In this document: one piece after another, positions 1 to 10,144 of the stretch
How the letters are laid out: every line of letters starts with the position of its first letter
How positions within the stretch are numbered: the stretch's first letter is position 1
Assembly: GCA_027484405.1 (NCBI GenBank)
Contig: JAIXTA010000141.1
Span: 1 to 64,000 of the forward strand
DNA length: 64,000 nt
Origin: Burkholderiales bacterium
GTDB lineage: Bacteria; Pseudomonadota; Gammaproteobacteria; Burkholderiales; Burkholderiaceae_C
Direction of reading: 5' to 3'
Position numbers and translations under genes: made by a program
The notes under the pieces: model-generated
What the model saw: the letters and a program-made list of their open reading frames with translations, nothing else
Database searches by the model: none
Told to the model about the DNA's origin: nothing

Positions 1-1999
1 GAATCGTTGCCGCCATCAGGTGCGAGGTGCCGTCCTGGTGCTGCAGGCCTTCGCCAGCCAGCGTGGTACGCCCGCTGGTCGCCCCCACCAGGATGCCGCG
101 GGCGCGCTGGTCGGCTGCCGCCCAGATCTGATCGCCCACGCGCTGAAAGCCGAACACGCTGTAGTAGATGTAGATCGGCAGCATGGCCAGACCATGCGTG
201 GCGTAGCTGGTCGCCGCCGCAGTCCAGGATGCAATCGCGCCCGCCTCCGTGATGCCCTCCTCAAGGATCTGCCCGTCGGTGGCCTCGCGATAGAACATGA
301 CGGTGCCGATGTCCTCCGGCTCGTACTGCTGGCCCCGCGGGCTGTAGATGCCCGCCTGGCGGAACATGGCCTGCATGCCGAAGGTACGGGCTTCATCGGC
401 CACGATGGGGACCATGCGCGGTCCGAGGGCTGCATCCTTCATCAGCGTGCCCATCATGCGCACGAGGGCCATGGTGCTGCTCATCTCCTTGCCGTCGGCC
501 TTCAGGGCAAAGCCGGCATAGGCTTCGATCTCCGGCACCGGCACCTTGGCGCACTGGGCAATGCGCCGGGGCAGCGCGCCACCCAGCGCGGCACGGCGCT
601 CACGCAGGTAGCTCATTTCCGCGCTGTCTTCGGCAGGTCGATAGAACTCCAGGGCTTCGCACTGGGCGTCTGAGAGCGGCAGGCTGAAGCGCGTCCGGAA
701 GGCCTTGACGGCTTCGTCGTCCAGCTTCTTCTGCTGGTGCGTGGTCATCTTGCCCTGGCCGGCCTCACCCATGCCGTAGCCCTTCTTGGTCTGGGCCAGC
801 ACCACGCAGGGCTGGCCGACCGTCCGGGCGGCCGCATGGAAGGCCGCATAGATCTTGCGGATGTCATGCCCGCCGCGCTTGAGCCGATCAATCTCGTCGT
901 CAGTCATGCCTGCAGCCAGCGCAGCCAGCGCGGGCGTCTGGCCGAAGAACTTCTCCCGATTGAATGCGCCATCGTTGGCCGCAAAGGTCTGCAGCTGGCC
1001 ATCGACGATCCGGGAGAACGCTTCAATCAGCGCGCCCGACTTGTCACGCGCAAACAGCGCGTCCCAGTCGCTGCCCCAGACGAGCTTGATCACGCGCCAG
1101 CCCGCGCCCTTGAACAGGCCCTCTAGCTCATCAATGATGCGCCCGTTGCCGCGGACTGGCCCGTCGAGCCGCTGCAGGTTGCAATTGATCACCCAAGTGA
1201 GGTTGTCGAGTCCTTCGCGCGCCGCCAGCGTGAGTGCCGCCATGGATTCCGGCTCGTCCATCTCGCCATCACCAAAGAAGCCCCAGACCCGGCGCCCGGT
1301 GGTGTCGAGCAGCTTGCGGTCACGCAGGTAGCGCATGAAGCGGGCTGCGTAAATGGAGTTGATGGGGCCGATGCCCATCGATCCCGTCGGGAACTGCCAG
1401 AAGTCCGGCGCCAACCAGGGGTGCGGATAGCTCGGCAGCGCCTGGAGCCCCTTGCGGCGCGCAGCAATCTCCTGCCGGTAGTGGGCGAGGTCCTCGGCCG
1501 TGAGCCGCCCCTCGACATAGGCGCGCGCATAGACCCCTGGCGCAGAGTGCGGCTGCAGGAAAACGATGTCACCCAGCTGCTCGGCGGTCCGGCCGCGGAA
1601 GAAATGGTTGAAGCCCACCTCGAACAGGTCCGCCCCGCTGGCATACGAAGCGATGTGCCCGCCCAGTTCGCTGCTCTCCCGGTTGGCGCGCACCACCATG
1701 GCCAGCGCGTTCCAGCGCATGATCGAGCTCAGCCGTTCCTCGATGGTGAGATTGCCGGGAAACACAGGCTCAGCAGACGGCGCGATGCTGTTGACATATG
1801 GCGAACTCAATCGCTGAGCGCTGGCGGACTCCACACCGAGCAGCCATGCATGAGCCAGCACCGCATCCAGCACAAAGGCAGCGCGCTGTGGTCCCATGGC
1901 GGACACCAGGCCTTCGAGCGCCTGCTTCCACTCGAGCGTTTCCATCGGGTCGACGTCGATGCCATTGAGGACCGCGTCTGGAATCTTGGGCATGTTCAT
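1..1999 (-). CDS. aceE: pyruvate dehydrogenase E1 component (homodimeric type), C-terminus off the left edge
   Basis: Reverse-strand frame starting ATG at 1999 reads MNMPKIPDAVLNGIDVDPMETLEWKQALEGLV...GHIASYASGADLFEVGFNHFF...WGFFGDGEMDEPES...; open at the window edge, so absent from the ORF track. Confidence 0.95.
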   Translation of the reverse strand, partial: MNMPKIPDAVLNGIDVDPMETLEWKQALEGLVSAMGPQRAAFVLDAVLAHAWLLGVESASAQRLSSPYVNSIAPSAEPVFPGNLTIEERLSSIMRWNALAMVVRANRESSELGGHIASYASGADLFEVGFNHFFRGRTAEQLGDIVFLQPHSAPGVYARAYVEGRLTAEDLAHYRQEIAARRKGLQALPSYPHPWLAPDFWQFPTGSMGIGPINSIYAARFMRYLRDRKLLDTTGRRVWGFFGDGEMDEPESMAALTLAAREGLDNLTWVINCNLQRLDGPVRGNGRIIDELEGLFKGAGWRVIKLVWGSDWDALFARDKSGALIEAFSRIVDGQLQTFAANDGAFNREKFFGQTPALAALAAGMTDDEIDRLKRGGHDIRKIYAAFHAAARTVGQPCVVLAQTKKGYGMGEAGQGKMTTHQQKKLDDEAVKAFRTRFSLPLSDAQCEALEFYRPAEDSAEMSYLRERRAALGGALPRRIAQCAKVPVPEIEAYAGFALKADGKEMSSTMALVRMMGTLMKDAALGPRMVPIVADEARTFGMQAMFRQAGIYSPRGQQYEPEDIGTVMFYREATDGQILEEGITEAGAIASWTAAATSYATHGLAMLPIYIYYSVFGFQRVGDQIWAAADQRARGILVGATSGRTTLAGEGLQHQDGTSHLMAATI

Positions 2000-2269
2000 G
2001 ATCTGGCGAATTCAGTGGAAAAGCGGCCTGCGCCGTTTCGGTGCATACATCTGCCGGCACTCTACGCTCATCCGCCGCCTGGCCGTGCCGGACCGTCTGC
2101 GAGTAAGCCCCAAGGGATCACTGTCGCAGGACGAACAAGAATGCCGCAATCCTGAATTACACAACCCCTGGTCATCGGGGATGATGCACACGTGAACTGA
2201 ACAGCCCGTCACGGCAGATCAAGGTCTCGGGTCACCCCGAAGGCCTGCAAGACACTGCCGCCCCACTGC

Positions 2270-4102
2270 ATGCTCCAAACGTATACACACAGCACCGGCA
2301 TCGACCGGCGCGCCTGGTTCCTGCGCGTGGCCTGCATCTGCATCGCGCTGGCCGGGCTGGGTCTGAACGCGGCGTATGTGCTCGAAGGCGCATTCGACGC
2401 CCGCCGCGTGAGTGTCAACATCGTGATGCTCTCCGTCGTCGCGGTGGTCTGGCTGATCCAGGCCAGAGGGCACTTGCGCCTGGCTTCTGCAGTGCTGCTG
2501 GTCACGATCACCGGGGCCATCGGCGTGCTGTCGGCCGTCAATGGCGGCTTTCGTGCCCCGGTGGCATGGGCCTTTCTGCCACTCATCGTGTTTGCGGGCT
2601 GGATGCTCGGCGCACGCTGGGCCGCAGCCACCTTCCTCGCTGTGGTGGCCATCCTGATCGCGCTCTTCGGTCTGGAGGCCGCCCATCTGCTGCCTGAACA
2701 GGCGCCTGGGTCGATCCGCGTGCAGATCGTTGTCACGCTCTTCATGCTTACCCTGGGCTGCCTGCTCTTTCTGCTGATCGGCCGAGACATGGCCGCCGGC
2801 CTGCGTGCCGCGACCGAGCTGCGCGAAGCGCTGCGAGCGTCCAACGAGGCGCTCGAAGCGAAGGTCAGCGAACGTACGCGTGACCTCGAAGCAGCCAAGA
2901 ATCTCGCCGAGATCGCCAGCCGGGCAAAAGGGGCATTTCTCGCGAACATGAGCCATGAGATCCGAACGCCGATGAACGCGATCGTCGGCTTCTCGCAGAT
3001 CCTGCTGCGCGGCGATCTGCCGCCCGTTGCGCGGCAGCAGGTGCAGCACATGGCTCAGGCCGCTGACCATCTGCTCCTGCTGATCAACGACGTGCTGGAT
3101 ATCTCGAAGATCGAGAGCGGCAAACTGGTGCTCGAGCCGACGCCCTTTGATCTTCGCGCCCTGTTCACGCGCCTGCTCACCCTCGTCGAAACCAATGCGC
3201 GCGCCAAGAAGCTCGGGCTGTTTCATGAAATCGAGGATGCCGTGCCGCGCTGGGTTGTGGGCGATCCGACCCGGCTGACGCAGATCCTGCTCAATTTCCT
3301 GGGCAATGCGGTCAAGTTCACCGAGTCAGGTGCCATCATCCTGCGCTGCATCGTGCAGGCCAGTGATGATGAAGGCGTGCTGCTGCGCTTTGAGGTGCAG
3401 GACACGGGTATCGGCATCGCCAAGGACGCGCAGGAACGGATCTTTCAGCCCTTCGAGCAGGCAGACCCGTCAAGCACCCGCGGCTATGGCGGAACAGGCT
3501 TGGGTCTGTCGATCAGCCGCCAGCTTGCGCAACTCATGGGTGGCAGCGTGGGTGTGGAGAGCGCTGTGGGCCGGGGCAGCCTGTTCTGGGCCACAGCCCG
3601 TCTGGGTCTGTCGAACGCGGCGCAGCAGGGCGCAGGCGGTGCCGAAAGCCTCTCGGCGGCGGAGCGGCTGTTCTTCGCACCCGAGCGCATTCTGCGGCAT
3701 CACTTCAATGCGAGCCGCATCCTGCTGGTCGAGGACAATGAGGTCAACCGTCTCGTGGCTGGTTCACAGCTGGCCCTGGTCGGGCTGGGCGTGACCGAAG
3801 CGCACAACGGTGCCGAAGCCCTGGCGCTGTGCGAATCGCGCGACTTCGATCTGATCCTCATGGATCTGCACATGCCGGTGATGGACGGCCAGAGCGCTGC
3901 CCGGGCCATCCGCCAGCTGCCGCAGCATGCCGAGACGCCGATCATCGCCCTGACCGCGGACGCGTTCTCCGAAGATCGACAGCGCAGCCTTGAGGCCGGC
4001 ATGAACGACCACCTGGCCAAGCCGATCACGCCCGACACCTTCTACCCGCGCATCCTGCGCTGGCTATCGGTCAAGCGGCCGGGCGTGCTCTTGCCCGGAT
4101 GA
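2270..4102 (+). CDS. hybrid sensor histidine kinase (N-terminal TM region, HisKA, HATPase, REC)
   Basis: HisKA motif FLANMSHEIRTPMNAIVGFSQ, GTGLGLSISRQLAQLMGG ATPase motif, REC domain RILLVEDNEVNR...LILMDLHMPVMDG; hydrophobic N-terminus. Confidence 0.93.
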   Translation: MLQTYTHSTGIDRRAWFLRVACICIALAGLGLNAAYVLEGAFDARRVSVNIVMLSVVAVVWLIQARGHLRLASAVLLVTITGAIGVLSAVNGGFRAPVAWAFLPLIVFAGWMLGARWAAATFLAVVAILIALFGLEAAHLLPEQAPGSIRVQIVVTLFMLTLGCLLFLLIGRDMAAGLRAATELREALRASNEALEAKVSERTRDLEAAKNLAEIASRAKGAFLANMSHEIRTPMNAIVGFSQILLRGDLPPVARQQVQHMAQAADHLLLLINDVLDISKIESGKLVLEPTPFDLRALFTRLLTLVETNARAKKLGLFHEIEDAVPRWVVGDPTRLTQILLNFLGNAVKFTESGAIILRCIVQASDDEGVLLRFEVQDTGIGIAKDAQERIFQPFEQADPSSTRGYGGTGLGLSISRQLAQLMGGSVGVESAVGRGSLFWATARLGLSNAAQQGAGGAESLSAAERLFFAPERILRHHFNASRILLVEDNEVNRLVAGSQLALVGLGVTEAHNGAEALALCESRDFDLILMDLHMPVMDGQSAARAIRQLPQHAETPIIALTADAFSEDRQRSLEAGMNDHLAKPITPDTFYPRILRWLSVKRPGVLLPG

Positions 4103-4670
4103 GATCCGAGGCGCGATCGTCCTCCGCACAGTAGATGGCGCGGGCCAGCGTGAACGCCTGGCCCAGCTCATGCGCGACTGAAGCAAGCGTTTCATGGTCC
4201 TGCTCGGACCAGGTGCGCGGTGCACCGCAGTGCTCGCAGCAGATCACGGCCACGGCCTCGCCCGCATCAAAGACGAGGCGGTCGAGCAGGGAGTGGATGT
4301 CGGCGGGCAGAAAATAGGCATCACCGAAGCACACGGTCGCCGGGTGCGTCCGTGCGTCAGGTGCATCGATCACGTCCGAGGCACCCAAGGCATCGAAATA
4401 CTCAGGAAAGTCGCCCACGGTGAGGCGCATGCCTGAGGAGAAACGCTGCGTGCGCGCATCGAGCAGCGCCAGTTCGTCGAGCGCGTCACGTGCACCGTTG
4501 TAGAGCCATACGCTGACCCGCGTGCAATTCAGCCGTTCGCTCAAGTGCACACACGCCGCCTCCCAGACCCGGGCAATGCCGCAACGGCCCTCCAGGTGCT
4601 GGGCGAGCGCAGCGGACAGGGCAGGCAGAGATTCAGACATGAGATGACCGTCGAGCACAGGGTGCTCCAC
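4071..4670 (-). CDS. GAF-domain protein
   Basis: 199 aa ORF with GAF-like ...IARVWEAACVHLSERLNCTRVSVWLYNGARDALDELAL...DAGEAVAVICCEHCGAPRTWSEQDHETLASVAHELGQAF. Confidence 0.75.
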   Translation of the reverse strand: MEHPVLDGHLMSESLPALSAALAQHLEGRCGIARVWEAACVHLSERLNCTRVSVWLYNGARDALDELALLDARTQRFSSGMRLTVGDFPEYFDALGASDVIDAPDARTHPATVCFGDAYFLPADIHSLLDRLVFDAGEAVAVICCEHCGAPRTWSEQDHETLASVAHELGQAFTLARAIYCAEDDRASDLIRARARPAA

Positions 4671-4753
4671 GCTAGCGCCGGAACGCTTCCACCGTCCAGC
4701 CGGGGTGATCCCCGTGTGTTGCTGAACACCCGGGGTCGAGGCGGCGCGCCGCC

Positions 4754-5176
4754 CTAGTGCGTGCCCTTGCCGGCCGCCTTGGGCTCGCCGGCGGGTACCG
4801 TGGGCAAGCTGAAGCCCGGCGGCAAGCCAGGCATGGCCGGCAGCGCGTTCTTGTCCACTTCGACCGGCTTGACCGGCTCGATCTTGTTCTCGGCCATGTA
4901 GTCGTTCATTTCCCGCCAGCCGGCGTACACCGCGGCCTTGGAGGCACGGGGGTTGCGCGCATAGCAGTCCTCGATCGCACGTGCCGCGTGGCGGCAGGCC
5001 GCGCCGACCGCCTTGCCATCGGCTTCCGCAGCGGCAGCGGCCTTGGCGGGATCTTCGATGCCCAGCAGCTCACAGCCGCTCAGTGCAAGCAGCGCTGCGG
5101 CGCCGAGCAGCACGCTGCGCAGGCGTGCCGAGCGGGGCGGATGCGGACGGGCCATGGGATGCGTGACAGGGTTCAT
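4754..5176 (-). CDS. putative lipoprotein, unknown function
   Basis: Lipobox-like ...LLGAAALLALSGCELLG; start chosen at internal Met. Confidence 0.6.
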   Translation of the reverse strand: MNPVTHPMARPHPPRSARLRSVLLGAAALLALSGCELLGIEDPAKAAAAAEADGKAVGAACRHAARAIEDCYARNPRASKAAVYAGWREMNDYMAENKIEPVKPVEVDKNALPAMPGLPPGFSLPTVPAGEPKAAGKGTH

Positions 5177-5415
5177 GGGACCAGGTTTTTCAGGGGTTCG
5201 AGCTGATATCGGCAAGCGGCGCTGCGAACTGAAGCCGGCTCAGGCAGCGGGCAAGGCCTGAATTGCGGCCTGAATTTCGGCCTGATTGCGGGCAAGCTTG
5301 CGACCTCGCGGTCTGGTGTGCATGGCTGGGGAGCCACGCTGCGCAATGTCGCAGCCGGCCCGGTCCGTGCGGCCCACCCGCGGAGTCGACAGGGTCCGAT
5401 CCATACAATCGACCG

Positions 5416-6099
<684 letters not shown>

Positions 6100-8652
6100 G
6101 TGCTGGCCACCTGGCTGCCGCCACCCCAGCTCTCGCGCTGGCTGCTGCTGGCGCAGCTGCGCGGGCGCCGCACGGCCACGCTGATGTCGGTGCTGGCCAT
6201 CGCGCTCGGCGTGGCGCTGGGCTACGCCATTCACCTGATCAATAGCGCCGCCCTGTCCGACTTCAGCCGCGCCATGCAGGGCCTGCAAGGCGAGCCCGAT
6301 GTGGTGCTCACCGCCGCCGACGGTGCAGACGGGCGGGGGGTCGATTTGGCGCTGCTCAACGATCTGGCGCGCGACCCGCAGGTGCTGGTGGCCAGCCCCG
6401 TGATCCAGTTGCGCGTGCAGCTCCTCGACGCGGCCGGCCGCGCGCAGCCCGTCACCCTGCTGGGTCTGGACATCCTGTCGATTGCCCAGATCACCCCGAG
6501 CCTGCTGCCCCGCGACCAGCGCAACACCAAAGACACGACCAGCCTCTTCGGCCCGGCCCTCTTCGCCAGCCCGACGCTCGCACGCGAACTCGGCGGCGCC
6601 CGCGGGCAGACACTCGGCCTGCGACGCGGCACGCGCGAGTGGCGCGCCCCGCTGGCGGGCGACTTGCCGGCCTTGAACGGGAGCGCACGCGTGCTGGTGG
6701 CCGACATTGCCTGGGTGCAGGCCGCACTGGCCGAGCCCGGACAGGTGTCCGACATCCGCCTGCGCCTGGCGCCCGATGTGAATGCCGATGCCTGGCTGGC
6801 CGATGCGCGCCGGCGGCTGGCGCCACCGCTGCTGCTCAAGAAGCCGGAAGACGACAACCTGCGCGTCTCCAATCTGTCGCGTGCCTACCGGGTCAATCTG
6901 AACGTGCTGGCGCTGGTGGCCCTGCTCACCGGCGCCTTTCTCGTGTTTGCCACCCAGCTCACCGCCGTAGCGCAGCGCGCGCCGCAGTTTGCGCTGCTCG
7001 GCGTGCTGGGCCTGACGCCGCGGCAGCGTTTCATGCAGATCCTGCTGGAGGGCGGCAGCATCGGCCTGCCCGGCGCGCTGCTCGGCCTGGCGCTGGGTTA
7101 CAGCCTGGCGCTGGTGTTCACCCGCGCGCTGGGGGGCGACCTGGGCGGCGGCTACTTTGCGGGCAGCAACCCGGTGATCGATCCCGCCCCCTGGGCGGCG
7201 GCCGCCTTTGGCGGGCTGGGTGTGCTGGCCAGCGTGGCTGGCGCCTGGTATCCGGCCCTGCTCAACCGCGCGCAGCCGCCGGCGCAAACACTGAAGAGCG
7301 GTTTCGTGCACGCGCACCGCTCCGGTACGCCGCGCCGCCGTGCCGCGCTGCTGGGGGCGCTTGCGGCTCTCACGGTCGGGCTGCTGTTCATGCCACCCTG
7401 GCGTGGTCTGCCGGTGGCGGGCTATGCGGCCATTGGGCTGGTGCTGGTGATGGGCATCGTGCTGGCGCCACTGGTCACCTCCGCCGCCTTTGGCTGGATG
7501 GCGCGGCAGACCCGAAGCGGCGCGAGCGCACCGCGCACTGTGGCCGCGCAGCAGGTGGCCCAGGCCCCGCTCATGGCCCAGGTGGCCGCCAGCGGCCTGA
7601 TCGTGAGCTTTGCGCTCACCGCGAGCATGGTGATCATGGTCTCCAGCTTCCGTGTGGCGGTGGACACCTGGCTGGACGAAGTGCTGCCGGCGCCGCTCTA
7701 TGCGCGCACGCGCGGCACGCCCCTGCCCGCTGCTGCACTGGACGCACTGGCCGCCAGCGCCCACTTCGAGCGCATGGAGCAGCTGGCCGTGCGCCCCGTG
7801 GTGCTGGATGCCTCGCGCCCGGCGCTCGATCTCGTGATCCGCGATCTCGACCCGCAGCAGCCCGGTGCGCGCCTGCCCTTCACCGGTGCGGTACTGCCCG
7901 CGCCGCCCGGCATGGTGAGCGCATGGATCAGCGAGCCGATGAGCGTGGTCTACGGTCTGCAGCCGGGCGACCGCCTGCGCCTGCCCCTGCTAGGCAGCGA
8001 GCGCGAGTTTCATGTGGGCGGCGTGTGGCGCGACTATGCGCGGCAGTTCGGTGCGGTGACCCTGGCGCGCTCGGACTTCGAGGCCCTGGGCGGCCGCTTC
8101 GAGGCCAGCGATGTGGCGCTCTGGCCGCGTGAGGGCCGGCAGGCCGCCGCCAAGACCCTGCTCGGCGAGCTGGCCGCACGCCATGGGGTGGAGGTGGCGG
8201 AATCGGCCGAGATCCGCGCGCTGTCCCTGCGCATCTTCGACCGCAGCTTTGCCGTGACCTATGCGCTGGAGGCGGCGGCCATGCTGATCGGCCTGTTTGG
8301 CCTCGCCGTGACCCTGGCGGCAAGCGTCTGGATGCGCAGCCGCGAGATGGCCATGCTGGCCGCACTCGGCTTCTCGCGCGCCATGCTCACCCAGGCGGTG
8401 CGCTTCGAGGGCGTGTTGATCGTGCTCACGGGTCTTGCAGTCGGTACGGTGTGCGGCGTGGCCATCGGCGCGATCCTCACGCATGTCATCAACCCCCAGG
8501 CCTTCCATTGGCGCATGCCGCTGGACGTACCCTGGCGTCTGGTGGCCGCCGGCGCGCTGGCCACCCTGGCCGCCGGGCTGGTGGCCAGCCACCTGGCGGC
8601 GCGGCGCGCTACCCGCCTGCCGGTGGCGCAGATTCTGGCGAGCAGTCAATGA
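6100..8652 (+). CDS. ABC transporter permease, FtsX-like (two FtsX domains)
   Basis: 850 aa, GTG start directly after the ATPase stop; multiple TM blocks, C-terminal ...MRSREMAMLAALGFSRAMLTQAVRFEGVLIVLTGLAVG... Confidence 0.88.
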   Translation: MLATWLPPPQLSRWLLLAQLRGRRTATLMSVLAIALGVALGYAIHLINSAALSDFSRAMQGLQGEPDVVLTAADGADGRGVDLALLNDLARDPQVLVASPVIQLRVQLLDAAGRAQPVTLLGLDILSIAQITPSLLPRDQRNTKDTTSLFGPALFASPTLARELGGARGQTLGLRRGTREWRAPLAGDLPALNGSARVLVADIAWVQAALAEPGQVSDIRLRLAPDVNADAWLADARRRLAPPLLLKKPEDDNLRVSNLSRAYRVNLNVLALVALLTGAFLVFATQLTAVAQRAPQFALLGVLGLTPRQRFMQILLEGGSIGLPGALLGLALGYSLALVFTRALGGDLGGGYFAGSNPVIDPAPWAAAAFGGLGVLASVAGAWYPALLNRAQPPAQTLKSGFVHAHRSGTPRRRAALLGALAALTVGLLFMPPWRGLPVAGYAAIGLVLVMGIVLAPLVTSAAFGWMARQTRSGASAPRTVAAQQVAQAPLMAQVAASGLIVSFALTASMVIMVSSFRVAVDTWLDEVLPAPLYARTRGTPLPAAALDALAASAHFERMEQLAVRPVVLDASRPALDLVIRDLDPQQPGARLPFTGAVLPAPPGMVSAWISEPMSVVYGLQPGDRLRLPLLGSEREFHVGGVWRDYARQFGAVTLARSDFEALGGRFEASDVALWPREGRQAAAKTLLGELAARHGVEVAESAEIRALSLRIFDRSFAVTYALEAAAMLIGLFGLAVTLAASVWMRSREMAMLAALGFSRAMLTQAVRFEGVLIVLTGLAVGTVCGVAIGAILTHVINPQAFHWRMPLDVPWRLVAAGALATLAAGLVASHLAARRATRLPVAQILASSQ

Positions 8653-8707
8653 GCCGCGTCTTTGCCCATCCGCCCGCCGGGATGGCCGGCGGAACAGCTT
8701 CCGGGAT

Positions 8708-8765
8708 GCCTTCTCGCTTGTCTGGCAGACATCTTCAGCCATTTTGGCCTGAAGAAGCGCATGAA
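8708..8765. repeat. dispersed palindromic intergenic repeat, partial copy
   Basis: gccttctcgcttgt...cttcagccattttggcctgaagaagcgcatgaa; stem cttcag 8733-8738 with ctgaag 8749-8754. Confidence 0.65.
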
Positions 8766-8797
8766 ATGGACTTCTACGTGTTTGGATCGGGGCGTCG

Positions 8798-9946
8798 ATG
8801 CTGAGCCGGCGCCTGTTGCTGGCGCATGCTGCGCAGCTTGCGGCGATGGGCAGCCTGCCCGTGTGCGGCCGCACGCAGGCCGCCTCTGCCGATGCGCCGG
8901 ACTACGCGCCGGTCCTGCCCGGCCGGGTGCTGCGCTTTCCGGCTGACCACGCGGCGCATCCGGACTTTCGTACCGAGTGGTGGTACATCACCGGCGCCCT
9001 GGATGCACCCCACGAGCACATCGGATTTCAGTTCACCCTGTTCCGCTCGCGCCTGATTGCGCCGGACTGGACGCCGGAGCAGCGTGCCAACCCGCTGGCC
9101 CTGCAGCAGCTGATGTTTGCCCACGGCGCGGTGAGCGATGCGCGGCGCGGCAAGATCCTGCATGCCGAACGGGCCGCCCGCGTGCCCCTGGGCGCCGGCT
9201 TCAGCCGCACGGACTGCGACCACTTCATCGGTAACTGGCGCATCTGGCGGGAGGATGCGCAGCCAGCGGGGCAGCCCGAGCGCTTCCGCATCCAGGTGCG
9301 CGACCCGCAGCTCGCCTTCGACCTGACGCTGGCGCTCACCCAGCCGCGCATGCTGCAGGGCCAGGGCGGCTACTCGCAGAAGGGGCCGGACCCGCGCCTA
9401 TCCAGCTACTACGTGAGCCTGCCGCAGCTCGCAGTGAGCGGCACGATCCGCCTGCCCGATGCCACGAACAGCGCCCCGCCCATTGCGGCGCGCGGCCGGG
9501 CCTGGTTCGACCAGGAATGGTCCAGCGAGGTCTTGGGCGACACCGGCGTGGGCTGGGACTGGATCGGCATCAATCTGGACGACGGCGGTGCGCTCATGGC
9601 CTTTCAGATCCGCGACGCCGCCGGGCGCGCTGTCTATGCCCATGCCGCGCTGCGCGATGCCGCGGGCCGGATGACGCAGTACGGCGCCGATGAGGTGCGC
9701 TTCGAGCCCCTGCGCTACTGGGTCAGCCCGCGGCATGGCCAGGGCGGCGCTCGCTACCCGGTGGCGCAGCGCATCCGCTTCGGGCCGCACCGCATTGAGA
9801 CGGCGCCGGTCATGGACGATCAGGAGCTCATCACGCAGCGCCTGGGGCGCGTCGCCTACTGGGAGGGTTTGAGCCGGGTCAGCGGTACCCTGCAAGGCCG
9901 CGGCTATCTTGAAATGACCGGATACGCCGGCAGGTTGAACCTGTAG
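8798..9946 (+). CDS. lipocalin-like / AttH-type (CrtC-like) domain secreted protein
   Basis: FRTEWWYITGALDAPHEHIGFQFTLFRSRL..., WFDQEWSS...GWDWIGINLDDGGALMAFQIRD typical of AttH/CrtC-like proteins next to ABC/FtsX genes. Confidence 0.82.
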   Translation: MLSRRLLLAHAAQLAAMGSLPVCGRTQAASADAPDYAPVLPGRVLRFPADHAAHPDFRTEWWYITGALDAPHEHIGFQFTLFRSRLIAPDWTPEQRANPLALQQLMFAHGAVSDARRGKILHAERAARVPLGAGFSRTDCDHFIGNWRIWREDAQPAGQPERFRIQVRDPQLAFDLTLALTQPRMLQGQGGYSQKGPDPRLSSYYVSLPQLAVSGTIRLPDATNSAPPIAARGRAWFDQEWSSEVLGDTGVGWDWIGINLDDGGALMAFQIRDAAGRAVYAHAALRDAAGRMTQYGADEVRFEPLRYWVSPRHGQGGARYPVAQRIRFGPHRIETAPVMDDQELITQRLGRVAYWEGLSRVSGTLQGRGYLEMTGYAGRLNL

Positions 9947-9974
9947 CTTTGATCTGCGTGGCGCAAAATCCTTG

Positions 9975-10117
9975 AGCCACAGATGGCCACAGATGAACAC
10001 AGACAAACCCGCTGATTGCTGTTGAGTTGCCCGCGCAGCGAGAACCGCGCACGGCAAGCGTTCTCACCTGCCATGCTTCCGGTTTTCATCTGTGTTCATC
10101 TGTGGCCATCTGTGGCT
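9975..10117. repeat. inverted-repeat element, 28-bp perfect arms (CACAGATG family)
   Basis: Left arm 9975-10002 agccacagatggccacagatgaacacag is the exact reverse complement of 10090-10117; 87-bp spacer. Confidence 0.9.
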
Positions 10118-10144
10118 ACCCCATTTCCCGTCTGACAGGCGACC

